The position numbers and the translations under genes were made by a program. From positions 1 through 39,213 of the forward strand of contig RHKY01000054.1 in NCBI GenBank assembly GCA_008363385.1: DNA of 39,213 nt, in the 5' to 3' direction. The notes below the pieces were generated by a model, which did not search any database, was not told the DNA's origin, and saw only the letters and a program-made list of their open reading frames with translations. Origin of the DNA: Acidobacteriota bacterium (lineage in GTDB: Bacteria; Acidobacteriota; Thermoanaerobaculia; UBA5066). Below are positions 15,720 to 24,036 of this stretch, one piece after another; the first letter of the stretch is position 1; the number at the start of each line of letters is the position of its first letter.

Positions 15720-16534
15720 AGGACCCGCTCGACGTCGCCGTCGCCTCCGCCCGGGAGGCGGGCGCCCTCCTCCTGTCGTACTACGGCTCTCTCGACCCCT
15801 CGGAGGTGGAGGAGAAGGGGAGGAACGACGTCGTCTCGCGCGCGGACCGCGAGAGCGAGGCGCTCGTCCGCGAGGCGGTTCTCCAGGCCTTCCCCTCCGA
15901 CCGGTTCGTCGGGGAGGAGGGCGGGGCGTCGGGGGGCGAAGACGGCTCGCCCGCCTGGATCGTCGACCCGCTCGACGGCACGGCCAACTTCGTCCGGGGA
16001 TTCCCTCACTGGGCCGTCTCGATCGCGCGGACGTCGGGAGGGGCTCACGGCCCGCTCGAGGTCGGCGTCGTCCTCGACCCGGTGAAGGGGGACCTCTTCA
16101 CCGCGAGGAGGGGCGGCGGCGCCTTCCGGAACGGGAAGCGGCTCCACGTCCCGCCAAGACCGGGCCTCGAAGGGGCCGCTCTCTCGACCGGCTTCCCCTT
16201 CCGCCGGCAGGAACGGATCGACACGTACCTCAGGGCCTTCCGCGACCTCTTCCTCCACGTCCAGTCGATCCGGCGGACGGGGAGCGCGGCTCTGGACCTC
16301 GCCTACGTCGCCGCCGGGATCTTCGACGGCTTCTTCGAGTTCGGACTCTCCCCGTGGGACACGGCCGCGGGAGCCCTCCTCGTCACCGAGGCGGGCGGCC
16401 TCGTCACCGACTTCGACGGCGGCGCCGCCTGGCGCACCCGCGGCAACGTCCTGGCCGCCACCCCCGGCGTCCACGCGGGCCTCCTCGCGAGGACGTCCGC
16501 GATCGGCGTCACCGAGGCCGCGCTGGGGGGCTGA
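15716..16534 (+). CDS. Inositol monophosphatase family protein
   Basis: A 272-residue Mg-dependent phosphatase of the IMPase/SuhB/HisN/FBPase group. Motifs: EEKGRNDVVSRAD, FVGEEGG (Glu ligand), WIVDPLDGTANFVRG (residues ~82-96, Asp/Asp ligands), IRRTGSAALDLAYVAAG, and LSPWDTAAGALLVTEAGG. All metal ligands are present. The substrate could be inositol-1-phosphate, a fructose bisphosphate, PAP or histidinol phosphate; the sequence does not decide. Starts at GTG 15716, inside a GTGA overlap with the GT-C gene. It converges on glgA with only 11 bp between the stops. Confidence 0.88.
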   Translation: MKDPLDVAVASAREAGALLLSYYGSLDPSEVEEKGRNDVVSRADRESEALVREAVLQAFPSDRFVGEEGGASGGEDGSPAWIVDPLDGTANFVRGFPHWAVSIARTSGGAHGPLEVGVVLDPVKGDLFTARRGGGAFRNGKRLHVPPRPGLEGAALSTGFPFRRQERIDTYLRAFRDLFLHVQSIRRTGSAALDLAYVAAGIFDGFFEFGLSPWDTAAGALLVTEAGGLVTDFDGGAAWRTRGNVLAATPGVHAGLLARTSAIGVTEAALGG

Positions 16535-16545
16535 GGCCCTCTCTC

Positions 16546-18021
16546 CTACCAGCCCAGCCCGCGGAGGGTGCGGGCGCGCTTGTAGGCCTCCTCGTAGAGG
16601 CCGGCGGCGTGGTCCCAGGAGTTGTCGACGAGCATGCCGTTCCGGACGATCCGCCTCCAGTCGTCCTTGTGGAAGAAGACGTGCATGGCGCGGAGCGTCT
16701 CGGCGGCCAGCTCGTGCGAGGTCGCGGCGTCGAAGGCGAAGCCGGTGGCCGTCTCCAGGTTGTGGCCGTCGTAGGCGACGACGGAGTCGGCCAGGCCGCC
16801 GGTGCGGCGGACGATCGGCGGGGTCCCGTAGGCCAGCGCGTACATCTGCGTCAGGCCGCACGGCTCGAAGCGCGAGGGCATCACGAAGGCGTCGGCCCCG
16901 GCGATGACCCGGTGCGAGAGGGCCTCGTCGTACCCGACGAAGGCCTTGAAGCGGCCCGGGGCGTGCGCCTCGAGGACGCGCATCGACCCTTCCAGCGCCG
17001 CGTCGCCCGAGCCGAGCATCGCGATCCTCACGCCCCGGCGGATCAGCTCCGGGGCGGCCTCGAAGAGGAGGTCGATCCCCTTCTGGTCGGTCAGGCGCGA
17101 GACGGCGCCCACGATCAGGGCCGGGTCGGCCGGCTCGAAGCCGGAGAGGAGGCAGAGGTCCTGCCGGCACTCGGCCTTCCCGCGCAGGTCGCGGGCGGAG
17201 TAGCGGGCGCGCAGGTGGGGGTCGTGCTCCGGGTCCCAGGCGCTCAGGTCGACGCCGTTCAGGATGCCGGTGAGCCGGTCCGAGCGGCCCCTTAGGACCG
17301 CGTCGAGGCTCGCGCCCCCCTCCGGCGTCGTGATCTCCCAGGCGTACCGGGGCGAGACGGCGGTGATCACGTCGGCCGCCTCGATCGCCCCCTTCAGGAG
17401 GTTCACCGCCCCCCCGAGCTCGACGAGGCTGAAGACCTCGGGCGGCAGGCCCAGCGCGGGGAAGAGGGCGGGGTCGTAGAGGCCCTGGTACCGGGCGTTG
17501 TGGATCGTCAGGACCGAGGCGACGTCGTCGAACCAGCGGTCCCGCCAGTTCATCCAGGCCCCGAGCATCGGGGCGAGCGCCGGGTGCCAGTCGTGCGCGT
17601 GGAGGACCTGGGGCTTCCGCCCCATCCGCTTCAGGGCCTCGACCGCGGCCCGGACGAAGAGCGAGAAGCGCCAGAGCCCGTCGTCGGCCCCCCAGTCGTT
17701 CGGCGAGTAGATCGCGGGGCGGTGGAAGAGCGGGTCGTGCGCGACGAAGTAGACGGGGACCGAGCTGCCGGGGAGCGTGTGCGTCAGGATGCCGACCCGG
17801 TACGTCGTCCCGAGGACCGAGACGTCGAACGGGTCGAGGGCCTGCGCGGGCCACTCGAAGCGCCTCCGGAACCACCGCGCCGCCTCGAGGTGGAAGGGGA
17901 TCCAGACGTCGACGTCGTGGCCGCGCTCGGCCAGGGCCTTGGGAAGCGCCCCGGCGACGTCGCCGAGGCCGCCGGTCTTCGCGTACGGGACGCACTCGGC
18001 CGAGAGGTGGGAGATTCTCAC
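16546..18021 (-). CDS. glgA: Glycogen synthase (ADP-glucose)
   Basis: Transfers glucose from a nucleotide sugar to the growing alpha-1,4-glucan (GT5). 491 residues from GTG 18021, a typical bacterial GlgA length. The N-terminal ADP-glucose motif is KTGGLGD (residues ~15-21), with HAHDWHPAL, the GT5 SPRYAWEI segment, ILNGVD, VSRLTDQKGIDLL and the C-terminal MPSRFEPCGLTQMYALAYG-type catalytic loop with TGGLADSV. GGAGGAACA precedes the GTG, and it overlaps the Memo gene by GTGA. No other glycogen genes lie in the window; the operon partners (lipoprotein, Memo) are unusual for glgA. Confidence 0.93.
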   Translation of the reverse strand: MRISHLSAECVPYAKTGGLGDVAGALPKALAERGHDVDVWIPFHLEAARWFRRRFEWPAQALDPFDVSVLGTTYRVGILTHTLPGSSVPVYFVAHDPLFHRPAIYSPNDWGADDGLWRFSLFVRAAVEALKRMGRKPQVLHAHDWHPALAPMLGAWMNWRDRWFDDVASVLTIHNARYQGLYDPALFPALGLPPEVFSLVELGGAVNLLKGAIEAADVITAVSPRYAWEITTPEGGASLDAVLRGRSDRLTGILNGVDLSAWDPEHDPHLRARYSARDLRGKAECRQDLCLLSGFEPADPALIVGAVSRLTDQKGIDLLFEAAPELIRRGVRIAMLGSGDAALEGSMRVLEAHAPGRFKAFVGYDEALSHRVIAGADAFVMPSRFEPCGLTQMYALAYGTPPIVRRTGGLADSVVAYDGHNLETATGFAFDAATSHELAAETLRAMHVFFHKDDWRRIVRNGMLVDNSWDHAAGLYEEAYKRARTLRGLGW

Positions 18022-18872
18022 TGTTCCTCCGTGGGCTCGGTCCAGAGGACGGAGGCGTACCCCACGACGCGGTCGGTGTCCCCCGAAGCGTCGCCGGAGT
18101 CGCCGTGGGAGAGGAGGCGGGGGCGGGCTCCCCCGAGGGCGCGGAGCGCCTCGAGGAGGGCGGTCGCCGGGAGGACGCCGCACATCGAGATCCGCTCCCT
18201 CAGGAGGACCCGGTCGAACAGCTCGGCCGGGTCCCCGGCGAGGAGGGCGTCGATGGCCCGCAGGTCCTTCCGCCGGTTCTCGGGGCGGGGGAGGTAGTGG
18301 TTCATGTCCGAGGAGACGACGAGGGCCACGCGGCGGCCCGAGGCCTCGTACCGCTCGACCGCCGCGGCGAGCCCGCGCCCGACGGAGCGGCACAGCTCCA
18401 GGTTCCGCTCGCCGAGGCAGACGCACGCCACCTCGATCCCGGGCCGGAGGACCTGCAGGAAGGGCAGCTCCACCTCGATCGAGTGCTCCCGCGCGTGGGC
18501 GCGCTCGTCGACCGTCGCCTCCGGGACCTCGGAGAGGAGGAGGTCGACGAGCTCCGAGGAGACCGGGACGTCCCCGAGGGGCGTCCTCCAGGCGCTCGCC
18601 CCCGAGACCGCGACGGCGTCACCGAGGCCGGTGTGGTTCGGGCCGAGGAGGACCGCCGCGTCCGGCCACTCCACCGCCCCCGCCCCGGCGCCGGCGATCG
18701 GGCCCGAGTACTCGTACCCGGCGTGGGGCATCAGGAGCCCCCGCCAGCGAGACGCGGGGAGCCTGGGCGCGGGAGCGGACGCCAGGAAGCCGACCACCTC
18801 CCGCCTCAGCGCGCCGGGCTCCCCCTCGTAGAAGAGCCCGGCGACCGCGGGAGGACGGACCGTCGGCCTCAA
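18018..18872 (-). CDS. Memo-family protein (AmmeMemoRadiSam system protein B)
   Basis: A 284-residue protein of the MEMO1 family, related to ring-opening dioxygenases; family members bind iron or copper through His residues. Seen: PPAVAGLFYEGEPGAL, MPHAGYEYSGP, LGPNHTGLGD, DERAHAREHSIEVELPFLQ, SSDMNHYLPR and MCGVLPATALLEAL. All conserved His positions are present. In many microbes Memo lies with an AMMECR1 gene and a radical SAM gene; neither is next to it here. No ATG or GTG fits, so the start is TTG 18872, overlapping the upstream stop (TTGA); this rare start may keep expression low. The biochemical role is unsettled in bacteria. Confidence 0.88.
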   Translation of the reverse strand: MRPTVRPPAVAGLFYEGEPGALRREVVGFLASAPAPRLPASRWRGLLMPHAGYEYSGPIAGAGAGAVEWPDAAVLLGPNHTGLGDAVAVSGASAWRTPLGDVPVSSELVDLLLSEVPEATVDERAHAREHSIEVELPFLQVLRPGIEVACVCLGERNLELCRSVGRGLAAAVERYEASGRRVALVVSSDMNHYLPRPENRRKDLRAIDALLAGDPAELFDRVLLRERISMCGVLPATALLEALRALGGARPRLLSHGDSGDASGDTDRVVGYASVLWTEPTEEQ

Positions 18873-19723
18873 AACACGAGCACCGAGATCTCGGCCGACT
18901 TCGGCCCGCAGGTGCCGCGGATCGTGGCCGCGCCGGGGGAGATCCCCCGGACCGTGCCGTTGGCGCAGACCGCCGTCTTCGGGTCGGAGGAGGACCAGAC
19001 GACCGCCACGTCCTCGATGAGGGTCCCGGCGGGGTCGCGGGCGACGACGGTCAGGTGGGCGGCGTCGCCGGCCTTCAGCGGCACCGTCGCCGGCGAGACC
19101 TCGAACGACGCGATCTCGCGGAAGAGGATCCGGACCTCGGCCGAGGCCCCGATGTCGCCGAGGGCGGCCGTCACGGCGACCCTCCCCTCGGACACGCCCG
19201 TCACCGTCCCGGAGTCGTCCACCGTGGCGACCTTGGGGTCGGACGACGTGAAGACCGGCTTCAGCTCGCTCGGCTGGCCCAGCCGGTCCAGGACCTGCGC
19301 AGCGAGGGCGGCCGTCGCCCCCTTGGCGCCGGCGATCGTCGCGCGGGCGGGGGCGAGCGTGATCGACCCGACGTCGTGGACGTCCACCTTCACCTGGGCC
19401 GAGGCTCCCTCCACCTTGGCGGTGATCATCGACGAGCCGGCCCCGACGGACTTGACGACGCCCGTGCTCTGGACGGAGACGACGTCGGGCTTGGACGACT
19501 CCCAGGCCACCGGGAGCCCCTCCAGGACCCGTCCCTTCTTGTCGAGCACCTCGGCCTTGAGGATCTGGGTCTTCTCGAAGCCGTAGAAGACGAGCTTCGG
19601 GGGGGTGATCCGGACCGACGCGGGCTTGGCGCCGCACGAGGAGAGGAGGAGGCCCGCGCCGAGGGCGAGCCCCGCCCCGAGGCCGGTCCGCAGGAGGTCT
19701 CTGGCCGTCTTTTTCGGGTACAT
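18869..19723 (-). CDS. Lipoprotein with three BIG2 (Ig-like) repeats
   Basis: A 284-residue lipoprotein. The lipobox LLLSSC places the lipid-modified Cys near residue 30. Three Ig-like group-2 repeats follow, each ending in a 'ssD(P)xVatV...G.V.gv..G.a.itA' signature (SSKPDVVSVQSTGVVKSV, SSDPKVATVDDSGTVTGVS and SSSDPKTAVCANGTVRG). BIG2 repeats usually serve as cell-surface spacers or adhesive domains. ATG 19723 has TAGAAT 10 nt upstream, and the TAG of that box is also the stop codon of mtgA. It is coupled to the Memo gene by the TTGA overlap. Confidence 0.88.
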   Translation of the reverse strand: MYPKKTARDLLRTGLGAGLALGAGLLLSSCGAKPASVRITPPKLVFYGFEKTQILKAEVLDKKGRVLEGLPVAWESSKPDVVSVQSTGVVKSVGAGSSMITAKVEGASAQVKVDVHDVGSITLAPARATIAGAKGATAALAAQVLDRLGQPSELKPVFTSSDPKVATVDDSGTVTGVSEGRVAVTAALGDIGASAEVRILFREIASFEVSPATVPLKAGDAAHLTVVARDPAGTLIEDVAVVWSSSDPKTAVCANGTVRGISPGAATIRGTCGPKSAEISVLVF

Positions 19724-19733
19724 GGCTGCGGGG

Positions 19734-19739
19734 ATTCTA
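19734..19739 (-). promoter_or_regulatory. -10-like hexamer TAGAAT before the BIG2 gene
   Basis: TAGAATccccgcagccATG on the minus strand. The hexamer overlaps the mtgA stop codon and leaves 10 nt to the ATG, giving a leader of about 3 nt. It would drive the BIG2-Memo-glgA group. Confidence 0.35.
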
Positions 19740-20504
19740 CCGCGCGAAGAAGGCGGCCTCCTCGTCGTCCTCGTCCTCGAGGGGCTCGAGCGAGGGCCTC
19801 TCGCGGGCCACCCGCAGGGCGATCCGGGCGGCCCTCTTCGAGAGGCGGTCGGGGTGGCGGCGGTACCAGACGGGGTTGGGGATCATCGCGGCCAGGGTGG
19901 CCGCCTGAGAGGGGGAGAGCCGGCTCGCCGGGACGCCGAACGTCGCCCGGGCGGCCGCCTCGCAGCCGTAGACCCGCTCCCCCCACTCGATGGCCGAGAG
20001 GTAGTGCTCGAGGACGACCGACTTCGGCAGGACGAGGTCCATGGTCATCGCGATCGCCGCCTCGCGCCCCTTCCGGAGGAGGCTCCGCTCGGGGGAGAGG
20101 AAGAGGTTCTTGGCCAGCTGCTGGGTGATCGTCGAGGCGCCCCGGATCCTCGGCCGGCGGCGGCCCGCCTGCCGCCGGTTGTGCTCCCGCGCCTCCTTCA
20201 CGGCGTCCCAGTCGACGCCGTGGTGCTCGAAGAACCGGGCGTCCTCGGCGGCGATCACCGCCCGGATCAGGTGGGGCGAGACCTTCTCGAGCGGGACGGG
20301 GCGGCGGTCGACGGCCGGGGGCTTCCCCTCGGCGGCGAGGCGGGCCTTCCGGGCCTCGATGAACGCGGTCGTGCGGGGCGGCCGGAAGCGGAGGAGGAGG
20401 ATCGCGGGGAGCGGGACGAAGACGCCGAGCCCCCAGAGGAGGACGGCCAGCGCCGCGAGCGCGAGCCCCCGCCGGACGGTGCGCCGCCTCGCGGCGTCAG
20501 GCAA
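19737..20504 (-). CDS. mtgA: Monofunctional peptidoglycan glycosyltransferase
   Basis: Polymerises lipid II into glycan strands without a transpeptidase domain (GT51, EC 2.4.99.28). 255 residues: one N-terminal membrane helix (~12-40), then GT51 motifs AAEDARFFEHHGVDW (catalytic Glu), GASTITQQLAKNLFLS, RKGREAAIAMTMDLVLPK, EHYLSAIEWGERVYGCEAAA and LSPSQAATLAAMIPNP. An acidic tail (EDEDDEEAAFFAR) closes it. The length fits MtgA; a bifunctional PBP1 would be far longer. Its start overlaps the end of lat by 8 bp, implying coupling with lysine 6-aminotransferase, an odd partner. Confidence 0.92.
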   Translation of the reverse strand: MPDAARRRTVRRGLALAALAVLLWGLGVFVPLPAILLLRFRPPRTTAFIEARKARLAAEGKPPAVDRRPVPLEKVSPHLIRAVIAAEDARFFEHHGVDWDAVKEAREHNRRQAGRRRPRIRGASTITQQLAKNLFLSPERSLLRKGREAAIAMTMDLVLPKSVVLEHYLSAIEWGERVYGCEAAARATFGVPASRLSPSQAATLAAMIPNPVWYRRHPDRLSKRAARIALRVARERPSLEPLEDEDDEEAAFFAR

Positions 20505-21849
20505 GGGCTTCCGTCAGGGCCGCGCGCAGGCGCCGCACCCCGACGGTGGCCTCTTCCTTCGTCAGCGTCAGGGGCGGGCGCAGCCGGATCGCCCGCTCGC
20601 CCGACGCCAGGCCCATGACGGCGTGCTTCTGGAGCCACGTCGAGAGGACCTTGCCGCGCGTCGGGCCGTCGGGGAGGTCGAAGGCGACGAAGAGGCCGCG
20701 CCCGCGGATGTTGGTGACCTTCCCCGGGAACTCCTCGGCCAGCTCCGAGAGCTTCCCGAGGAGGTGCTCGCCGACCGTGGCCGCGTTCTCGACCAGCTTC
20801 TCCTCCTCGATGATCTCGAGGTACTTCCGGCAGCGGACCATGTCGACGAGGTTCCCGCCCCAGGTCGAGTTGATCCTCGAGGAGACCGTGAAGACGTTCT
20901 CCGGCTCCTCCAGGAGGCGGCCGTTGGAGGCGAAGCCGCAGACCTGCGTCTTCTTGCCGAACGAGAACATGTCCGGCGTGACGCCCAGAGCCTGGAAGCC
21001 CCACATGTGGCCGGTCAGGCCGAGGCCCGTCTGCACCTCGTCGAGGAGGAACAGGACGTCGCTCTCGTCGCAGACCTGCCGCAGCCGGGCGAAGAACTCG
21101 GGCCGGAAGTGGTTGTCGCCCCCCTCGCCCTGGATCGGCTCGATGATCAGGCAGGCCACGTCGTCGCGGTTGTCGACGAGGGCCTGCTTGATCTGCGAGA
21201 GCGCCAGCTCCTCGAGCGCGACCGTCCGCTCCAGGCTCTGCGGCCCGACGGGGAACGTCAGCTTCGGGTTGACGATCCTCGGCCAGGAGAACTTCGGGAA
21301 GTAGATCGTCTTCCTCGGGTCCGCGGTGTTCGTCAGCGAGAGCGTGTACCCCGAGCGGCCGTGGAAGGCCTGCTCGAAGTGGATCACCTGCGTCCCCACC
21401 TCGCGCCGGTAGCCCTTCCGGAAGTTCCGCCTGACCTTCCAGTCGAAGGCGGCCTTCAGCTGGTTCTCGTTGGCCAGCGCCCCGCCCTCGACGAAGAACA
21501 TGTGCCGGTTGTGCGTCTCGGGGACCGCCAGCCGCGCGAACGTCTCGACGAACTCCGCCATCTGCTGCGTGTAGATGTCGCTGTTCGCCGGCTTGGTGAC
21601 CGCCGCCCAGGCGAGCTCCTCGAGGAACTCGGGGGTGGTCATCTTCGGGTGGGCGTAGCCGATCGGGCAGGTGGCGAAGTGCGAGAAGAGGTCCAGCACC
21701 TCGACGTCGTGGAGGGAGTCGTAGATCGTGTTCCCCCGCGAGCGCTTCAGGTCCATCACGACGTGGTAGCCGTCGACCAGGATGTGCTTGGAGAGGGAGT
21801 CGAGGACGTTCTTCGGCTCGACGTGGACGGGCAGGCTCGTGGCGGGCAT
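20497..21849 (-). CDS. lat: L-lysine 6-transaminase
   Basis: Class III PLP aminotransferase moving the epsilon-amino group of lysine to 2-oxoglutarate, giving alpha-aminoadipate semialdehyde (which cyclises to piperideine-6-carboxylate) and glutamate (EC 2.6.1.36). 450 residues. The N-terminal LVDGYHVVMDLKRSRG is the characteristic Lat signature, with HFEQAFHGRSGYT, the IIEPIQGEGGDNHFRPEFF segment, LDEVQTG and the PLP-Lys in FSFGKKTQVCG. It serves lysine breakdown or precursor supply for natural products. ATG 21849; a TAGAAT box ~66 nt upstream (just after the PIG-L stop) may start its own transcript. Confidence 0.92.
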   Translation of the reverse strand: MPATSLPVHVEPKNVLDSLSKHILVDGYHVVMDLKRSRGNTIYDSLHDVEVLDLFSHFATCPIGYAHPKMTTPEFLEELAWAAVTKPANSDIYTQQMAEFVETFARLAVPETHNRHMFFVEGGALANENQLKAAFDWKVRRNFRKGYRREVGTQVIHFEQAFHGRSGYTLSLTNTADPRKTIYFPKFSWPRIVNPKLTFPVGPQSLERTVALEELALSQIKQALVDNRDDVACLIIEPIQGEGGDNHFRPEFFARLRQVCDESDVLFLLDEVQTGLGLTGHMWGFQALGVTPDMFSFGKKTQVCGFASNGRLLEEPENVFTVSSRINSTWGGNLVDMVRCRKYLEIIEEEKLVENAATVGEHLLGKLSELAEEFPGKVTNIRGRGLFVAFDLPDGPTRGKVLSTWLQKHAVMGLASGERAIRLRPPLTLTKEEATVGVRRLRAALTEALA

Positions 21850-21915
21850 CTGTCCTCCGGGGCAGCGACGGGTGAGGTGGCCGGTCGCGCCCCGGCCGGG
21901 ATCGCCGCGGCGCGG

Positions 21916-21921
21916 ATTCTA
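21916..21921 (-). promoter_or_regulatory. -10-like hexamer TAGAAT upstream of lat
   Basis: Minus-strand TAGAAT follows the TGA stop of the PIG-L gene directly, leaving a leader of about 60 nt before the lat ATG. The -35 region is not recognisable. Confidence 0.3.
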
Positions 21922-22821
21922 TCAGGCGGCGGGCGTTCCCGGGGCCCGCCGGGACGTCCTCACGCGCCAGATCCGCTCGGCGTAACTGCCTGAGGCGCCC
22001 AGGGATGCGGCGTACGAGGCGGAGGCGGCCCGCCACTCGGGAAGCGAGCCGAGGAAGGCCGGCAGCTGCGAGGCGTGCGCCGCCACGGCCTCCTCCAGGC
22101 GGGGGAGGGAGTCCTCCCGCACCCTCACGATCGCGGGCTCCAGGGAGAGCCGGGGTCCGGCGTGCCCGGCCGCCCCGATCGCCGCGTAGCCGCGGGCCAG
22201 CTCCTCGGCTTCCGCCGCGCCGGAGAGGTGCTGGCGGACGTACGGGGCCGACAGGAGCGCCTCGAGGAAGCCTGGGCCGGGGGCGCCGGGCCCCGTTCCC
22301 AGCTCGGAGAGCCTGTGCTCGACCGCGCCCTGGACGAGCGCGTAGGGACGGTCCTCGTAGAAGGCGACCGGGATCCCCGTCTCCGTCGAGGAGGCGAGCG
22401 CGGCCAGGAAGGAGATCCGGTGGTCGACGTGCCGCCCGACGCCGAGCGGCGCCAGGAGCCGCGCCGGGCGCGCGGCGAGGAGGACGCCCGACAGGAGGGC
22501 CGTCGCCGAGGCGAGCGCGCGCCCGTCCGCCGCCTCGTCCCACCCGAGGACGATCCCCGAGAGCGACCGGTGGGAGGACCCGCGGAACGGGGCGTCGGGG
22601 AGCCCGGCCAGGAACACGTCGCAGCCGAGGGCCCGCGAGGCCCGCCGCTCCTCCTCGACCCGGACGTCGTCGCGCCACCCGCCGGAGAAGAGCGTCAGGA
22701 CCAGGACGGAGCGCCCGGCGGCGCCGGCCCTTTGGATCGCCGCGCCGCACGAGAACGCGGCGTCGTCCGGGTGCGGCGCCAGGACCACCGTCCCGTGCGA
22801 GCGGCGATGGCGGCTCCTCAC
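21922..22821 (-). CDS. PIG-L family zinc deacetylase
   Basis: A 299-residue LmbE/PIG-L protein, the family that removes the acetyl group from GlcNAc-type groups (MshB, BshB, teicoplanin and PIG-L deacetylases). Zinc and catalytic motifs: VLAPHPDDAAFSCG (residues ~12-25; His and Asp) and GRHVDHR (second His) near the middle; VFLAGLPDAPFR lies between. The C-terminal third is not family-typical. Start GTG 22821 with GGAGG ~9 nt upstream and a GTGA overlap with the glycosyltransferase gene. Context (GT1 upstream, AsnB-like before that) suggests it deacetylates a sugar that the glycosyltransferase has added. Confidence 0.88.
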   Translation of the reverse strand: MRSRHRRSHGTVVLAPHPDDAAFSCGAAIQRAGAAGRSVLVLTLFSGGWRDDVRVEEERRASRALGCDVFLAGLPDAPFRGSSHRSLSGIVLGWDEAADGRALASATALLSGVLLAARPARLLAPLGVGRHVDHRISFLAALASSTETGIPVAFYEDRPYALVQGAVEHRLSELGTGPGAPGPGFLEALLSAPYVRQHLSGAAEAEELARGYAAIGAAGHAGPRLSLEPAIVRVREDSLPRLEEAVAAHASQLPAFLGSLPEWRAASASYAASLGASGSYAERIWRVRTSRRAPGTPAA

Positions 22822-24014
22822 GCCCGTCCCTCCGCCAGGGCGAGGACGAGCCGGGCGGCTTCCGCGGCTCCGTCCCGACCGCGGTACGCCGCGGCGACCT
22901 CCCGCGCCCGCGAGCGCTCGGGGGCGTCCGGCGCCAGCAGCGCCGCCAGGGCGGCCCGGACCTCCTCGACGCCCGAGGTCGCCAGGTCCAGGACCCGCCC
23001 CGCCCCGCTGCGAGCGAGGAACCAGGCCTGGAGGGGCTGGTCGTTGCAGACGGGGCTCGCCAGGACGGGGACGCCCGCGGAGAGGGCCTCCATGACCGAG
23101 TTGGCCCCTCCGTGCGAGACGAGGAGGTCCGCCCGGGAGAGGAGCTCGAGCTGCGGCGCGTACGGCACGGCGACGACGTGCGGCGGCCACGGGTCGGACG
23201 CCAGCTCCCCGGCGTTCAGGGCGACGGTCGCCCCGAGAGGCTCGGCGGCCGCGGCGACCCGCCGGAAGACCTCCGGCTGGTACCAGATCTGGCTGCCGAA
23301 CGAAACGTAGACGAGGGGGCGCCCGCCCACGACGCGCTCCCACGGGAACGGGAGCTCGTCCCCGCGGCGACCGCCGGGCGAGGAGGGGCCGACGAGGGCG
23401 ACCCGGTCCGGGACCTCGACGTCGCCGACGTAGGCGCGGGTGGCGAAGACGGCGGTGAAGGTCGGCGCCAGGAAGTCGCAGACCCGGAACCGGGGGGCGA
23501 GCCCGTGCCGCTGGAAGAGGGCGTCCCGCTCGGCGGCGTGCGACCGGACGTTGGCGAGGTGGTCGGCCGGCAGGTCCTCCGGGGTCACCGGGTTGAGCGA
23601 CGAGGAGATCCCGCAGAAGCGGACCCCTTCGAGGTGGGCGGCCAGGACGACCCCGTACTGCATCGGGTCGGTCGCCACGGCGTCGGGGCGGAACCGGCGG
23701 ATCGCCTCCCGGAGCGGGCCGAGCCTCTCCTCGACGCCCTCGACGAGGAGCGTCCTCAGCCAGGCGCGCAGCCTCTCCCGGTCCCTCACGAGCCCGGCCA
23801 GCTCCTGGCCGCCGGTCGGGAGCGCGGGGCGGGGGAAGCCCGCGAGCGGCTCCTCGACCTCGTCGGCGAGGGAACGGATCTGGGCCGAGGCCTCAGGGAG
23901 CGCGAGCCAGCCGACCACGGCCCCTCTGCCGCGCAGGCGTCGCGCGACCCCGGCCATCGGGTTGACGTGCCCCTTCTCCGGGCTCGACGCGAGGAGGACC
24001 CTCGGGGCGGGCAC
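22818..24014 (-). CDS. GT1-type (MGT/UGT) glycosyltransferase
   Basis: A 398-residue GT-B fold enzyme like those that glycosylate natural products from nucleotide sugars. N-terminal acceptor domain begins VLLASSPEKGHVNPM, whose His is the usual catalytic base. The hinge region is PLVYVSFGSQIWYQPEVF, and the C-terminal donor-binding motif is SHGGANSVMEALSAGVP, then ASPVCNDQPLQAW. No signal or membrane segment. GTG 24014; 22 bp after the AsnB-like gene. Its donor sugar cannot be read off; UDP-GlcNAc would fit the PIG-L partner, but that is inference. Confidence 0.88.
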   Translation of the reverse strand: MPAPRVLLASSPEKGHVNPMAGVARRLRGRGAVVGWLALPEASAQIRSLADEVEEPLAGFPRPALPTGGQELAGLVRDRERLRAWLRTLLVEGVEERLGPLREAIRRFRPDAVATDPMQYGVVLAAHLEGVRFCGISSSLNPVTPEDLPADHLANVRSHAAERDALFQRHGLAPRFRVCDFLAPTFTAVFATRAYVGDVEVPDRVALVGPSSPGGRRGDELPFPWERVVGGRPLVYVSFGSQIWYQPEVFRRVAAAAEPLGATVALNAGELASDPWPPHVVAVPYAPQLELLSRADLLVSHGGANSVMEALSAGVPVLASPVCNDQPLQAWFLARSGAGRVLDLATSGVEEVRAALAALLAPDAPERSRAREVAAAYRGRDGAAEAARLVLALAEGRA

Positions 24015-24036
24015 GACCAGGCTGCCCCGGCCCGCG

